DNA of 64,000 bases from an uncultured Woeseiaceae bacterium (GCA_945788625.1 CALZMQ010000004.1:1-64000); one strand, 5' to 3'. Shown: positions 37,957 through 48,950, counted from the first letter of the stretch. Notes: a model not told the origin generated them from the sequence alone. Translations and numbers: made by a program.

Positions 37957-38814
37957 TTACTGCGGGTTTGTGCGCCGGTCCAGAAACACGAGTTGCTCGA
38001 ACAGGTGCACATCCTGCTCGTTTTTCAGCAATGCGCCGTACAGGGGCGGAATGGCGTTGCGCGAATCGCCGCCACGAAGAACCTCGGGAGGAACATCCTC
38101 CGCGAGCAGTAGCTTGATCCAGTCGAGCAGTTCCGAGGTAGACGGCTTTTTCTTGAGTCCGCGCACGTCACGCACCTTGTAGAACGCGTCCAGCGCTTCG
38201 CGGAGCAGGTTCTTTTTCAGGTCCGGATAGTGAACGTCAACGATATCGGCCATCGTCTCCTTGTCGGGGAATTTGATGTAGTGGAAGAAACAGCGCCGCA
38301 AGAATGCGTCAGGGAGTTCTTTCTCGTTATTGCTCGTAATTACGATGATCGGCCGGTGACGTGCTCGTACCAATTGCTTGGTCTCGTAGACGTAGAATTC
38401 CATGCGGTCGAGTTCCCGCAACAGGTCATTGGGAAACTCGATGTCGGCCTTGTCGATTTCATCGATGAGCAGAACGGGCTGAACGTCCGACTCAAAGGCC
38501 TCCCAGACTTTGCCGCGCACGATGTAATTGCTGATATCGCTCACGCGGCCGTCGCCGAGCTGCGAATCCCTCAGTCGCGCAACCGCGTCGTATTCGTACA
38601 GCCCCTGCTGAGCCTTGGTCGTCGACTTGATATGCCACTCGTGGAGCGGCCTGCCCAAGGATTTCGCGACCTCGATGGCAAGCTGAGTCTTGCCGGTGCC
38701 GGGTTCGCCCTTGATCAGGATCGGTCGTTCGAGCGTGACCGCGGCGTTGACGGCCATCGTGAGGTCGTCTGTAGCGATGTAGGAACTGGTCCCTGTAAAT
38801 CTGGTGTCGGTCAT
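37957..38814 (-). CDS. MoxR-family AAA+ ATPase
   Basis: AAA+ chaperone-like ATPase, 285 residues. Walker A GEPGTGKT is at 36-43, Walker B VLLIDEIDKAD near 110-120, sensor 1 IVITSNNEKELPD, and an arginine-finger region FLRRCFFHY. Partner of the adjacent VWA protein. The start ATG lies 32 bases after the penicillin-acylase stop, so all may be one transcript. Confidence 0.92.
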   Translation of the reverse strand: MTDTRFTGTSSYIATDDLTMAVNAAVTLERPILIKGEPGTGKTQLAIEVAKSLGRPLHEWHIKSTTKAQQGLYEYDAVARLRDSQLGDGRVSDISNYIVRGKVWEAFESDVQPVLLIDEIDKADIEFPNDLLRELDRMEFYVYETKQLVRARHRPIIVITSNNEKELPDAFLRRCFFHYIKFPDKETMADIVDVHYPDLKKNLLREALDAFYKVRDVRGLKKKPSTSELLDWIKLLLAEDVPPEVLRGGDSRNAIPPLYGALLKNEQDVHLFEQLVFLDRRTNPQ

Positions 38815-38846
38815 GTAGGTATCCGTGTTAGGCCGGTGCGACCATC

Positions 38847-41219
38847 TTACCGCCTGTTCGGCGTCAACGTCAGCGTATGCAGGGGCGGGCCCGGCAGAAA
38901 AGGGCTGGCGCGTCCCTGGACCCAGTCTTCGTGGCCGCGGGCATAATACTCCGACAGGGGATGACCGCTCTGTCCGGTCGGCATGTGCAGGATGCTGTTG
39001 GCCTCGTCACCGGGCGCCACGGCAAATCGCTCGGATGCGCCGAATGAGGGGCCCTGCGCCTTGGGCATGTCGAGGTCACCGCTGAGTGCGTCCGCCGGCA
39101 TGTCGAGATAGCCGCCCAGCAGCGGAATGCTGCGACTCAATGGATGACGAATCGCAGCCGTATTGATTTCCCCCCAGGATCGCTCGGACAGGGGGCCGCC
39201 ATAGGTCTGGTCGAAATAGTCTATGTTCTGCCTGACAGCCGCCAGCAGCAGCTCGTCCCAGCTCGCGTAATCGCTCGGCAACATGTGCAATGGCCGAGTC
39301 GTCACGAGTGACCATAACGGACCCTCGAACTGATTGCTGCGCCGCAACTCGACGTCCTCGCCATAGGCCTCGCGGACGGGCGACATCAGCGCGTGAAAGA
39401 CCCGTCTCTCCACCTCCAGGCGGAAGGCGCGAACCAGGCGGTAGCCCACGGACTCGGGCGCGGCACGCGGCAACCACTCGTCGACCAGCCGCCGGTACTC
39501 GGCAAGCGTTGCATCGCCCGCGACCGTGTTCTCGTCGAGTACCTCGAGCAACAATTCGCGCCAGCGTGTCAGGAACAGGGCGCGATCGTCGTATTGAATC
39601 GACAGCATATCCGCCGGCTCGAACGTGTCACGTGCGAACAGGCCCTCGCGAATCTGCCGAGCCCTCGCCCCGAGGTCGTAGCCCCCGTCGCCGACGACAC
39701 GCAGCGCGGCCGCGTCTGTAACACGCGCGTTGGCGGTCCAGATGCGTCCGTTCTCCGGATTCACGATGCGCGGATATTCGTCGCTCGTGAGCCAGCCCTG
39801 CCAGCCGTGTTGCTCGCTCCAGTCCGCCGGGATCATCGCGTTGAAATCGGTCTTTCTCGGAATCGCACCGGCGATCGTCCAGCCGATGTTGCCGCCGGCG
39901 TCGCCCACGACGAAATTCTGCGGTGGCATCGCCATCGCGTTGGCAATGTCCAGCGCATCCTCCACTGACGAGGCCGTCTCGAGGTCGATGAAGCGGAAAT
40001 TGACGCCCTCGCGCTTGTGGGCGATCCAGCTGACAGCAATCTCGCCATCAGGGTAATCGATGTCATCGAGCACCGGTCCCCAGACGGTTTCTCGTACCAG
40101 GTACTCGACGGGCTCGCCGTCCTTGACCTCGATAATCTCGCGGTGGCTGGTGAATTCCCGGTCACCTTCCGGCGTGACGTAGCTGCCCGCCGTGGCACCG
40201 GCTTGCAGAATCACGGCATCGGTCCAGTCGCCGTAGCTGTTGGTGAACCCCCATGCAACCTGCGTGTTGCTGCCGGCGATGATGAACGGTGTGCCGGGAA
40301 GCGACACGCCCGTGACATCGCGTGCATCGGTTCCGTCGATAACGAGCCGTGCCTGGTAATAGATGTTCGGGGTGCTGAGGCCGAGATGCATGTCGTTCGA
40401 GACGATGGCGCGGCCATTCTGCGTCAATGCGCCCGATACTGCCCAGTTGTTACTGCCGCGGAGCGGGTAGCGCCCCCTCTCGTTCGCCGGCGGTGCAGTG
40501 TCGGGCACATCCCGGATCGAATACGCGTCCGCAGCCGGAATCGCTGCGACGGTCCGCGGCTCACCCATCAGCGGCGCGTCCCAGGACGTGCCTTGCGGAT
40601 ACAACCAATCGTAAATCTCGGGGGACAATACGCTATACGCCAGCCCGCGACGGACGTCCTTTGACGCACGCGAATCATTGAGCTGCATGTACATCGCGAA
40701 GACCGCCAGCACCGAGTCCTCGGGCCTCCACTGCTGCGGTTTCGTCCCCAGCACGTAGTACTCGAACGGGCGTGCCCCGAGGGCGTCCAGCCCGGCGTTC
40801 ACGCCGTCGGCATATGCCTCCAGAAGTGCCCGGTCCCGTTCAGTAGCAGTCTCGATGACCGTCCGCGCTCGCGCGCGAAAACGATGGAAGCGATAGCGCT
40901 TGTCGGCATCGACAGCAACGCGGCCGACCATTTCGGACAACTCCCCGGCCGCCTGCCGGCGAATCATGTCCATCTGGAAAAACCGGTCCTGTGCGTGAGC
41001 AAAGCCGGTTGCGAATGCGAGGTCCGTGCGGCTCGAGGCCGTTATGACGGGGATGCCCTCGGCATCACGCGCAATCGTCGCGTCGGCAGCGAGACCCGCA
41101 ACCGACATCTCACCGTCGAGTTCCGGCAGGCTCGCCTGCAGAATCACCGTAGCTACCGTGACGACGACCGCCAGTAGCAGGCATGCCGCTACGAAAATCC
41201 GTACCAGCGCGCGTCTCAT
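38847..41219 (-). CDS. Penicillin acylase (Ntn-hydrolase) family protein
   Basis: Precursor of an N-terminal-nucleophile amidase, 790 residues, with an N-terminal membrane or signal segment (about 5-28). Alpha part: ARDAEGIPVITA and GFAHAQDRFFQMDMIRRQAAG. The predicted self-cleavage site exposes S256 in YPLRGSNNWAVSG, and SNDMHLGLSTPNIYYQ and GSNTQVAWGFTNSYGD follow in the beta part. The substrate may be an acyl-homoserine lactone or another amide and is not predictable here. ATG overlaps the pyk stop (ATGA); the upstream frame inside pyk is rejected. Confidence 0.93.
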   Translation of the reverse strand: MRRALVRIFVAACLLLAVVVTVATVILQASLPELDGEMSVAGLAADATIARDAEGIPVITASSRTDLAFATGFAHAQDRFFQMDMIRRQAAGELSEMVGRVAVDADKRYRFHRFRARARTVIETATERDRALLEAYADGVNAGLDALGARPFEYYVLGTKPQQWRPEDSVLAVFAMYMQLNDSRASKDVRRGLAYSVLSPEIYDWLYPQGTSWDAPLMGEPRTVAAIPAADAYSIRDVPDTAPPANERGRYPLRGSNNWAVSGALTQNGRAIVSNDMHLGLSTPNIYYQARLVIDGTDARDVTGVSLPGTPFIIAGSNTQVAWGFTNSYGDWTDAVILQAGATAGSYVTPEGDREFTSHREIIEVKDGEPVEYLVRETVWGPVLDDIDYPDGEIAVSWIAHKREGVNFRFIDLETASSVEDALDIANAMAMPPQNFVVGDAGGNIGWTIAGAIPRKTDFNAMIPADWSEQHGWQGWLTSDEYPRIVNPENGRIWTANARVTDAAALRVVGDGGYDLGARARQIREGLFARDTFEPADMLSIQYDDRALFLTRWRELLLEVLDENTVAGDATLAEYRRLVDEWLPRAAPESVGYRLVRAFRLEVERRVFHALMSPVREAYGEDVELRRSNQFEGPLWSLVTTRPLHMLPSDYASWDELLLAAVRQNIDYFDQTYGGPLSERSWGEINTAAIRHPLSRSIPLLGGYLDMPADALSGDLDMPKAQGPSFGASERFAVAPGDEANSILHMPTGQSGHPLSEYYARGHEDWVQGRASPFLPGPPLHTLTLTPNRR

Positions 41220-42652
41220 TCTTCCTTTTTCACCTTGAGGACCTTCATCGCGTTGGTATTGCCGGCAACGTTGTCCAGGTCGCCCTTGGTGAATATGACC
41301 AGGTCGTCGACTTCGACAAGTTTGTAGTACAGCAAGGTGTTGAAGATATCCTGGTAAAGGCGTTGCGGAATGTCGAGATTGATCGAGAACGACACCGGGA
41401 ATACGCCGCGATACATAGCGACGCGCCTGCTCGTGGCCTCGTGGGGCGTGAAAGCATAGATCGGGATGTCGGAACGGATTCGCGACATCCACCGCGTCGT
41501 CGACCCCGATTCGGTCAACGCGATGATCGCTTTCACGTCCATGTGGTTTGCGGTGTACATCGAGGCCATAGCAATCGCCTCGTCGACCAGTTCGAAGCGG
41601 TCGTTCATGCGATGTGTCGTCGTGCCGACCGGCACCGGGAACTTCTCGGCGCCTACACAGACCTCGGCCATCGCCGCAATCGCCTCGACCGGGTACTTAC
41701 CGACTGCCGATTCACCGGACAGCATGACTGCGTCGGTCCCGTCGATAACCGCATTGGCGACATCGGAAACCTCGGCGCGCGTCGGAATCGGGTTCTGAAT
41801 CATCGACTCCATCATCTGCGTCGCGGTAATGACGATCTTGTGTTGTTTCCGGGTTTTGCGAATGAGTCTCTTCTGAATACCCGTCAGCACGGCGTAACCC
41901 ATTTCCACGCCAAGGTCGCCGCGCGCAACCATGATCACGTCGGACGCGTCGATGATCGAGTCGATTGCGTCGACGGCTTCCGTGCGCTCGATCTTGGCGA
42001 CAATCAGCCCGCGTCCGCCGGCGTCCCGGAACAATCGGCGCGCTTCCAGCACATCTGCCTGACTGCGCACGAACGACACCGCAAGAAAGTCGGCCTCGAG
42101 TTCCACGGCGAGCTTGATGTTCTCTTTGTCGATGTCCGTCAATGCGGCCGCGGAGAGGCCGCCGCCTTTCAGGTTGATGCCCTTGTGGTCGGACAGAATG
42201 CCGCCGTTGACGACCGTCGTGTGAATCCTCGTACCGTCGATGCTGTCGACGCGCAAGGTGATCATGCCGTCATTCAGCAACAGGATATCGTAGGGTTTCA
42301 GATCTTCGTGCAAGGTCTCGAGGGCAACGCCAACGCCCTCCTCGTTGCCGTCCATCAATCCCAGGGTGCTGTCGAGGAAAAACGGCGCACCGTCCTTGAG
42401 CAGGACGCTGTGATCCGCGAATCGGCGCACGCGTATTTTCGGTCCCTGCAGATCGCCCAGCAAGCCGACAGCCCGGCCACAGGTCTGCGCGGCTTCGCGC
42501 AGCATTGCGGCGCGCCGCCGGTGTTCGTCGGCATCGCCGTGCGAAAAATTCAGGCGCGCGACGCTCATGCCGGCATTGATCATCTGCACCAGCGTTTCGG
42601 GATCGTCGGATGCCGGGCCCAACGTCGCCACAATCTTGGTTCGTCTTAGCAT
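41216..42652 (-). CDS. pyk: Pyruvate kinase
   Basis: Makes pyruvate and ATP from phosphoenolpyruvate. It has 478 residues from ATG 42652 (MLRRTKIVATLGPAS). Motifs: ARLNFSHG, GDLQGPKIRV, the active-site lysine region GLIVAKIERTEAVDAID, MVARGDLGVEM and ITATQMMESMI. The C-terminal allosteric domain ends KVLKVKKEE. It belongs to a tkt-gap-pgk-pyk set but is separated from pgk by an opposite-strand gene and a repeat element. Confidence 0.97.
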   Translation of the reverse strand: MLRRTKIVATLGPASDDPETLVQMINAGMSVARLNFSHGDADEHRRRAAMLREAAQTCGRAVGLLGDLQGPKIRVRRFADHSVLLKDGAPFFLDSTLGLMDGNEEGVGVALETLHEDLKPYDILLLNDGMITLRVDSIDGTRIHTTVVNGGILSDHKGINLKGGGLSAAALTDIDKENIKLAVELEADFLAVSFVRSQADVLEARRLFRDAGGRGLIVAKIERTEAVDAIDSIIDASDVIMVARGDLGVEMGYAVLTGIQKRLIRKTRKQHKIVITATQMMESMIQNPIPTRAEVSDVANAVIDGTDAVMLSGESAVGKYPVEAIAAMAEVCVGAEKFPVPVGTTTHRMNDRFELVDEAIAMASMYTANHMDVKAIIALTESGSTTRWMSRIRSDIPIYAFTPHEATSRRVAMYRGVFPVSFSINLDIPQRLYQDIFNTLLYYKLVEVDDLVIFTKGDLDNVAGNTNAMKVLKVKKEE

Positions 42653-42769
42653 GGCGGCGATTATTGCACAGCTTGCCGGGATACAGGGCCACGAAATCGC
42701 GGCCGTGTCTTCTGCTCGCAGCAATCGTGAGCTATGCTTTCCAATTGCCGACATTCATGTGACTCGCAC

Positions 42770-44140
42770 ATGCTCAACCGCCGACGTTTTATCCAGAGCA
42801 TCGCCGCTGCGGCCGCGACGCCGGCGCTTGCACAGTCCTGTCGCGTGACCGAAAGTGCGATGACAGCGCTGCGCCCCGATCCCGGCAGGATGCTCGACCT
42901 GCCTGACGGTTTCAGTTACCGGGTCGTGTCGCGCGCCGGCGACGCCATGGGCGATGGGCTGCGGGTACCGGGCGCACATGACGGCATGGCGGCTTTTGCC
43001 GGCCCAGGCGGACGCGTGATACTCATCACGAATCACGAGATGAACACGCACTGGTTCGAAGGCAGCGCGTTCGGGGATGGCTACGGGGCGCTGGATGAGA
43101 GCACCAGGTCACTTCTCTACGACCGTGGTGGCGACGAAACCCCCGCGCTGGGCGGCACAACGACGACCATTTACGAGCCTCGGTCGGGGACGACTGAGAA
43201 GCAGTTCCTGAGCCTTGCGGGCACCGAGATCAACTGCGCCGGCGGGCCCACACCGTGGGGTAGCTGGCTGAGCTGCGAGGAGTGTTTCGAGGTGCCGGGA
43301 AAGAGGACGGACTATGGAGCACGGGTAACTCGCGACCAGCATCACGGTTACGTTTTCGAAGTCTCGTCGCGCGCACAGGGCCTGACCGCCGCACAACCCA
43401 TCAAGGCGATGGGGCGCTTCGAGCATGAGGCCTGCGCCGTCCATGAGGCCACCGGCATCGTCTATATGACCGAGGACCGCTTCTACAGCCTCTTTTACCG
43501 CTACATTCCCGTTACGCCCGGCAAGCTCATCGATGGCGGCCGCCTGCAGGCACTGGCTATCGACAATCACTTCTCGGTAATGACCCACAACTGGTCCGCC
43601 GTGCCGCAAACCTCCGTGAACACGCCCATGAAAACACGCTGGATCGACCTCGACGACGTCGATCCGGTCGAAAACGACCTCAGGTTGCGGGGCGCGGCAC
43701 TGGGGGCGGCGACATTTGCGCGCGGTGAAGGCCTGTGCGCGGCAGGCGACCGCTTCGCTTTCACCTGCACGATTGGCGGCCCTGCTCGCTTGGGACAGGT
43801 ATTCACCTACACGCCCAGCCCGTTCGAGGGCACGCCGGCGGAAATCGACGAGCCCGGCTGGCTCACCCTGATCGCCGAATCCGACGATGATTCGCTGCTG
43901 CGCAATTGCGACAACCTGACGATGGCGCCGTGGGGCGACCTGGTCGTCTGTGAGGACACGGCGACTCATTGCGGCCTCGTCGGAATCCGTCCGGACGGCA
44001 GGCTCTATGCGATCGCCGACAACGCCTACAGCAACTCCGAACTCGCCGGCGTGTGTTTCTCGCCCGACGGCAAGACCCTGTTCGTCAACATCCAGTATCC
44101 CGGCACGACGCTCGCGATCACCGGCCCCTGGCCGGCGTAA
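42770..44140 (+). CDS. PhoX-like phosphatase (DUF839), Tat-exported
   Basis: Protein of 456 residues in the PhoX/DUF839 beta-propeller family, members of which are Ca2+/Fe-dependent alkaline phosphatases. It begins MLNRRRFIQSIAAAAATPAL, a twin-arginine signal, with a cysteine soon after (ALAQSC) that might be a lipobox. TNHEMNTHWF, GTEINCAGGPTPWGSWLSCEE, GRFEHEACAV and NCDNLTMAPWGDLVVCED are family motifs. It stands alone on the plus strand between pgk and pyk, and its TAA is followed at once by a repeat element. Confidence 0.88.
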   Translation: MLNRRRFIQSIAAAAATPALAQSCRVTESAMTALRPDPGRMLDLPDGFSYRVVSRAGDAMGDGLRVPGAHDGMAAFAGPGGRVILITNHEMNTHWFEGSAFGDGYGALDESTRSLLYDRGGDETPALGGTTTTIYEPRSGTTEKQFLSLAGTEINCAGGPTPWGSWLSCEECFEVPGKRTDYGARVTRDQHHGYVFEVSSRAQGLTAAQPIKAMGRFEHEACAVHEATGIVYMTEDRFYSLFYRYIPVTPGKLIDGGRLQALAIDNHFSVMTHNWSAVPQTSVNTPMKTRWIDLDDVDPVENDLRLRGAALGAATFARGEGLCAAGDRFAFTCTIGGPARLGQVFTYTPSPFEGTPAEIDEPGWLTLIAESDDDSLLRNCDNLTMAPWGDLVVCEDTATHCGLVGIRPDGRLYAIADNAYSNSELAGVCFSPDGKTLFVNIQYPGTTLAITGPWPA

Positions 44141-44528
44141 CCCCACCCCCCAAAGGAAAAAGGCGGCGGTCTTAGGCAAGCGGCCTACATATTTGTCGGC
44201 GGACTGTCTCGCTGCGCTCGCTTGATGTCTCGCCGACAAACATCTCGTCCACTTGCTTACAGCGGCGGCACCCGGCGTCCGAAGGAGCGGCCTACGCGTG
44301 CCCGCCGAACATGTCATGCGCCGCACGGGCGGCGAGTGCGGGGTGTGTTCCACAAAGCGAGTTATTGCAGATTGTCCGAGCGACTGGGACATGCCCCGTG
44401 ATCGCCGACCGTTCACCGATGGTGGGTAGAAATGTTGGGCGGCGGGGAATAGCGAGAGGAACTAACGAGCCCCAGCCCACGGATGGCTTGCCGTCCGGCG
44501 ATGGGTGGGGAAACGGGGGGTGGTGGGT
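44141..44528. repeat. Composite repeat element between phoX and pgk stops
   Basis: The 388-base gap between the phoX and pgk stop codons has no gene. It starts CCCCACCCCCC directly after the phoX TAA and ends GGGGGGTGGTGGG next to the pgk TAA (minus strand), so its ends form rough inverted repeats. It contains a TTTGTCGGCG/CGCCGACAAA hairpin (44192-44240), a REP-like AGGAGCGGCCTACG (44283-44296), and a 120-base core (44301-44420) that is the inverted copy of 58208-58327 with six mismatches. AGCGAGAGGAACT (44451-44463) recurs at 58432-58444. Confidence 0.8.
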
Positions 44529-45701
44529 TTAAGCGCCGCGCTTTTCGAGAATCTCGACCGCAGGCAGCTTTTTGCCCTCGACGAATTCGAGAAACGCCCC
44601 GCCGCCCGTCGAGATATACGAGATTCGGTCCCGAACGCCGTATTTGTCGATCGCCGCGAGCGTATCGCCCCCGCCCGCCACCGAAAACGCGTCGCTCTCG
44701 GCGATTGCCTCGGCGAGGACCCTGGTCCCGTCGCCGAAACTGTCGAACTCGAATACGCCCACCGGGCCGTTCCAGATAATCGTCCCGGCGCCTTTTAGAA
44801 TATCGCTGAATCGTGCCGCGGTTTCCGGCCCGATGTCCAGGATGAGCTCATCCGCCGCCACGGCATCGATATTCTTGGTCGTTGGCGTTGCATCGGCCGC
44901 AAACTCTCCGGCCACGACGACGTCGCTCGGTACGGGAATCTCCGCCCGATCTTCCCCGTTGGCCGCCAGTTCACGCGCCGTGTCCAACATCTCGGCTTCG
45001 TACAATGACTTGCCAACGTCGTGACCGGCAGCAGCGATGAACGTATTGGCGATACCGCCGCCGACGATCAGGCAATCGACGACCTCGGCGAGCGTATCGA
45101 GCACGTGCAGTTTGGTGGAGACCTTTGAGCCGCCCACGATCGCGACGAACGGCCGCGCGGGATTGTCGAGGGCCTTACCCAGGGCTTGAAGCTCCGCCGC
45201 CAGCAACGGTCCGGCACAGGCGACCGGCGCGTGCTCGGCCACGCCGTAGGTGCTGGCCTGTGCGCGATGCGCCGTGCCGAATGCGTCCATGACGAAAACG
45301 TCACAAAGTGCCGCCATTTTTCTCGCCAGCGTATCGTCACAGGCCTTTTCGCCGGCAAGAAACCGTACGTTTTCCAACAGCACGACGTCACCCGCCGCGA
45401 CCTCCACGCCATCGATCCAGTCCTTGATCAGAGGCACGTCGCGACCGAGCAGCGAAGCGAGGTGCTCCGCCACGGGCTGCAGCGAAAATTCCCCGGCCGG
45501 CTCACCTTCGGTCGGCCGGCCGAGATGGGATACCAACATGACCGCGGCATTGGCATCGAGTGCCGCCTCGATAGTCGGCAAAGCGGCGCGGATGCGCGCA
45601 TCGCTGGTGACCCGTCCGTCCGCAACCGGAACGTTGAGGTCCTCGCGAATCAACACCCGTTTACCCGACAAATCGAGGTCGGTCATCTTGATGACGGACA
45701 T
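44529..45701 (-). CDS. pgk: Phosphoglycerate kinase
   Basis: Glycolytic enzyme making ATP from 1,3-bisphosphoglycerate. It has 390 residues (E. coli 387). Substrate residues appear in [22 protein letters not shown] and [11 protein letters not shown]; nucleotide-binding segments are [23 protein letters not shown] and [11 protein letters not shown]. It follows gap by 21 bases. TAA is immediately adjacent to the repeat element. Confidence 0.97.
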   Translation of the reverse strand: MSVIKMTDLDLSGKRVLIREDLNVPVADGRVTSDARIRAALPTIEAALDANAAVMLVSHLGRPTEGEPAGEFSLQPVAEHLASLLGRDVPLIKDWIDGVEVAAGDVVLLENVRFLAGEKACDDTLARKMAALCDVFVMDAFGTAHRAQASTYGVAEHAPVACAGPLLAAELQALGKALDNPARPFVAIVGGSKVSTKLHVLDTLAEVVDCLIVGGGIANTFIAAAGHDVGKSLYEAEMLDTARELAANGEDRAEIPVPSDVVVAGEFAADATPTTKNIDAVAADELILDIGPETAARFSDILKGAGTIIWNGPVGVFEFDSFGDGTRVLAEAIAESDAFSVAGGGDTLAAIDKYGVRDRISYISTGGGAFLEFVEGKKLPAVEILEKRGA

Positions 45702-45722
45702 GCTGGATCCCGACTCCGAAGT

Positions 45723-46736
45723 CTACTTTGCGTTCATAAGGGCGACGGTCGTATCGAGCATTCGACACGAGAAGCCCCACTCGTTGTCATACCAGGCGCA
45801 AACCTTGACGAGCGTGCCTTCCATGACCTTGGTCAGCCCTGCGTCGTAGGTCGACGAAGCCGGGTCGTGGTTGAAGTCAACCGATACAAGGGGTTCGTCG
45901 TTGTAGGCGAGCACGCCCTTGAGCGAACCTTCGCTCGCTTCTTTCATGATCGAGTTGATTTCATCGATGCTGGTGTCGCGTTCCGCGACGAACGTCAGGT
46001 CGACAGCTGAGACATTGATTGTCGGCACGCGCATGGAGAAACCATCGAGCTTGCCGTTGAGTTCCGGCAGTACGAGTCCTACGGCAGCGGCAGCGCCGGT
46101 TTTCGTCGGAATCTGCGACATCGTTGCAGAACGCGCACGCCGCAGGTCCTTGTGGAACACGTCGGTGAGTACCTGGTCGTTCGTGTACGCATGAATCGTG
46201 GTCATGATGCCGTGCTTGACGCCGATCGTCTCGTGCAGCGGCTTGACCAGGGGCGCAAGGCAGTTAGTCGTACACGACGCGTTGGAGATAATGTTGTGCT
46301 CCGCCGTCAGGATGTCGTGGTTGACACCGTAGACGACCGTGGCATCGATGTCGGCCCCGCCGGGCGCGGAGATAATGACTTTCTTGGCGCCGCCCTCGAG
46401 GTGCTTGCCTGCCGTATCACGCGTGCGGAACAATCCCGTCGATTCGAAAACGACGTCAACGCCGAGATCGCCCCACGGCAACTTGGCCGGGTCGCGTTCG
46501 GCAAACACCTTGATGCGATCGCCGTTGACGAGAATATCGTTCCCGTCGACCTCGACCGTGCCCGGGAAATTACCGTGCGCGGTGTCGCGGCGCGTCAGGT
46601 GCGCGTTGGTATTCGCGTCGCCCAAGTCGTTGAGCGCAACGACGTCGAATTCGTCGGCGCGGCCCAACTCATGGATTGCGCGCACCATATTGCGACCGAT
46701 ACGGCCGTAGCCGTTAATGCCAACCTTGATCGTCAT
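45723..46736 (-). CDS. gap: Glyceraldehyde-3-phosphate dehydrogenase
   Basis: NAD-dependent glycolytic dehydrogenase, 337 residues. The Rossmann motif [11 protein letters not shown] is at 7-17, the catalytic cysteine C155 is in [12 protein letters not shown], and [14 protein letters not shown] lies near the end. It lies 47 bases after tkt and 21 before pgk in one probable transcript. Confidence 0.97.
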   Translation of the reverse strand: MTIKVGINGYGRIGRNMVRAIHELGRADEFDVVALNDLGDANTNAHLTRRDTAHGNFPGTVEVDGNDILVNGDRIKVFAERDPAKLPWGDLGVDVVFESTGLFRTRDTAGKHLEGGAKKVIISAPGGADIDATVVYGVNHDILTAEHNIISNASCTTNCLAPLVKPLHETIGVKHGIMTTIHAYTNDQVLTDVFHKDLRRARSATMSQIPTKTGAAAAVGLVLPELNGKLDGFSMRVPTINVSAVDLTFVAERDTSIDEINSIMKEASEGSLKGVLAYNDEPLVSVDFNHDPASSTYDAGLTKVMEGTLVKVCAWYDNEWGFSCRMLDTTVALMNAK

Positions 46737-46783
46737 GTCTTTCTCCAGGTGATATGTCCAGCCGGTGGTTTCCGGCTAAATCG

Positions 46784-48811
46784 TTAATCCAATACGTCTT
46801 TCGCGACCGACACCACGTTGTCGGTCGAGAACCCGAAATGTTCGAAAAGTATGTCCGCCGGCGCCGACTCGCCGAAGCGATCGAGGCCGACAACGCGGCC
46901 CCGCGGGCCGACGTAACGCCACCAGCCTTCGGTCACCCCTGCCTCGATTGCGACTCGCGACGTAACGGACGCAGGCAACACGGACTCCCGATACCCATCG
47001 TCCTGCGCGTCGAACACGTCGGTGCTCGGCATCGATACGACACGAGCCTGCACGCCCTCCGCACCGAGCACCTCGGCAGCCGCAATCGCCAGTGCCACTT
47101 CGGAGCCCGTCGCGATGAGGACGATATCGGGCACTGGCCCGCCATCGCGCAATACGTATCCTCCACGGGCAATGTTAGCCGCCTGCCCGGTCGTACGTTG
47201 CTGGTGCGGCAGGCCCTGGCGCGTCAGGACGAGACTTGTCGGACCGTCCCGGCGCTCGATGGCGTGGCGCCAGGCAACCGCCGTTTCCAAAGTGTCGCAG
47301 GGTCGCCATACGCTCATGTTCGGCATGAGGCGCAATGACGCCACATGTTCGACCGGCTGGTGTGTCGGACCGTCCTCGCCGAGACCGATGGAGTCGTGCG
47401 TATAAACAAGTATGTTCTGCACTTTCATGAGCGCCGCCATGCGCAGCGCATTGCGCGAATAGTCGGAGAATGTCAGAAACGTGCCTGAGTACGGCATTAC
47501 GCCCCCATGCAGGGAAAGGCCATTGCAGATCGCGGTCATGCCGAACTCGCGCACACCGAACCAGACGTAGTTGCCGTGCGCATCGTCGCCCGATATCGGC
47601 GTCGAGCCTCCGTGCTTGGTGAGGTTCGACCCGGTCAGGTCGGCAGAACCGCCGGCGAGCTCCGGCAACGCCGGCGCAAACGCGTTCAGGGCGACCAGCG
47701 ATGCCTTGCGCGTGGCCATGTCCTGCCCCGCCGCGTGAATCCCGGCAATGGCCTTGTCGGCATGCGCACTCCAGTCGTCCGGCAGGTTCCCGGCCATGCG
47801 GCGCGCGAACTCGGCCGCGAGTTCCGGGTGCTCGGCGTTATAGGCGGCGAAAGCGCTATTCCAGGCGGTCTCATCCGCGGCGCCTCTCTCCCTGGCGTCC
47901 CAGGTCTCCAGGATATCGGCCGGAATTTCGAACGGAGCCGCGGCCCAACCAAGTTCCTTGCGTGCCGCCGCGATTTCCTCGTCGCCGAGCGGCGCGCCGT
48001 GCGTGGAGGCCGTGCCCTGCTTGTTCGGCGCACCGAATCCGATGATCGTCTTGCAGCAGATCATTGTCGGCCGTTCCGCGTCCGCCATTGCCTGCTCGAT
48101 TGCCGCGGCAACCGCAGCGCTGTCATGGCCGTCGACGTTGTCGATCACCTGCCAGCCATAGGACTCGAAGCGCTTCGCCGTGTCGTCGGTAAACCAGGCA
48201 TCGACTTCACCGTCGATGGAGATATTGTTGTCATCGTAAAGGCAGATGAGTTTGCCCAGTTTCAGCGTACCGGCGAGGGAACAGGCTTCGTGCGAGATCC
48301 CTTCCATCAGGCAACCGTCGCCCAGGAATACCCACGTCTTGTGGTCGACAATGTCGTGCCCGGGCCGGTTGAATTGCGCCGCGAGCATTTTTTCGGCCAT
48401 CGCCATGCCGACAGCGTTGCTGAGGCCCTGCCCCAGCGGGCCCGTGGTGGTTTCGACCGGACCGCCGCGCTCGAATTCGGGATGCCCTGCCGTTCGGTAG
48501 CCGAACTGGCGAAAGTTTTTCAACTGGTCAATTGGGAAATCCGCGTAGCCGGTCAGATTCAACAAGCTGTAGAGAAGCATCGAGCCGTGGCCGTTGGACA
48601 ACACGAAGCGATCGCGATCGGCCCACTCGGGATTTCCCGGATTATGTCGAAGGTGGTCGTTCCAGAGAACTTCCGCGATGTCGGCCATGCCCATAGGGGC
48701 ACCCGGATGACCCGAATTGGCGGCCTGCACGGCATCCATACTCAGGGCTCTGATCGCATTCGCGAGATCTCGCCGGGAGGGTTGGCCGGCAACAGCAGCT
48801 TTATGTGACAT
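46784..48811 (-). CDS. tkt: Transketolase
   Basis: Thiamine-diphosphate enzyme of the pentose phosphate pathway, 675 residues. It has [18 protein letters not shown], the ThDP motif [30 protein letters not shown], and the pyrimidine-domain [19 protein letters not shown]. First gene of the tkt-gap-pgk set and divergent from metK with a 139-base gap. Confidence 0.97.
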   Translation of the reverse strand: MSHKAAVAGQPSRRDLANAIRALSMDAVQAANSGHPGAPMGMADIAEVLWNDHLRHNPGNPEWADRDRFVLSNGHGSMLLYSLLNLTGYADFPIDQLKNFRQFGYRTAGHPEFERGGPVETTTGPLGQGLSNAVGMAMAEKMLAAQFNRPGHDIVDHKTWVFLGDGCLMEGISHEACSLAGTLKLGKLICLYDDNNISIDGEVDAWFTDDTAKRFESYGWQVIDNVDGHDSAAVAAAIEQAMADAERPTMICCKTIIGFGAPNKQGTASTHGAPLGDEEIAAARKELGWAAAPFEIPADILETWDARERGAADETAWNSAFAAYNAEHPELAAEFARRMAGNLPDDWSAHADKAIAGIHAAGQDMATRKASLVALNAFAPALPELAGGSADLTGSNLTKHGGSTPISGDDAHGNYVWFGVREFGMTAICNGLSLHGGVMPYSGTFLTFSDYSRNALRMAALMKVQNILVYTHDSIGLGEDGPTHQPVEHVASLRLMPNMSVWRPCDTLETAVAWRHAIERRDGPTSLVLTRQGLPHQQRTTGQAANIARGGYVLRDGGPVPDIVLIATGSEVALAIAAAEVLGAEGVQARVVSMPSTDVFDAQDDGYRESVLPASVTSRVAIEAGVTEGWWRYVGPRGRVVGLDRFGESAPADILFEHFGFSTDNVVSVAKDVLD

Positions 48812-48950
48812 TGATCCTTATCTTATCGTCGGCCTGGCGGCCTGCATGGTGAGGTTTTTATCGATTGCGCGAGGCGCGCATTTTCCCTGTTATAGAGGAC
48901 GGCATCAAGGGTACAATGCGCCACCGTTACAAATGAGACCCCTGAATACC

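Noticed and set aside
44292-44480. Frames in the shared repeat core that encode a similar peptide in both copies (CGTHPALAARAAHDMF and CGTHPALAARGAHDMF)
   Set aside because: Within the core, four of six base differences change the amino acid, so there is no sign of coding constraint. The likeness follows from DNA-level repeat similarity; such frames are probably annotated as false hypothetical proteins.
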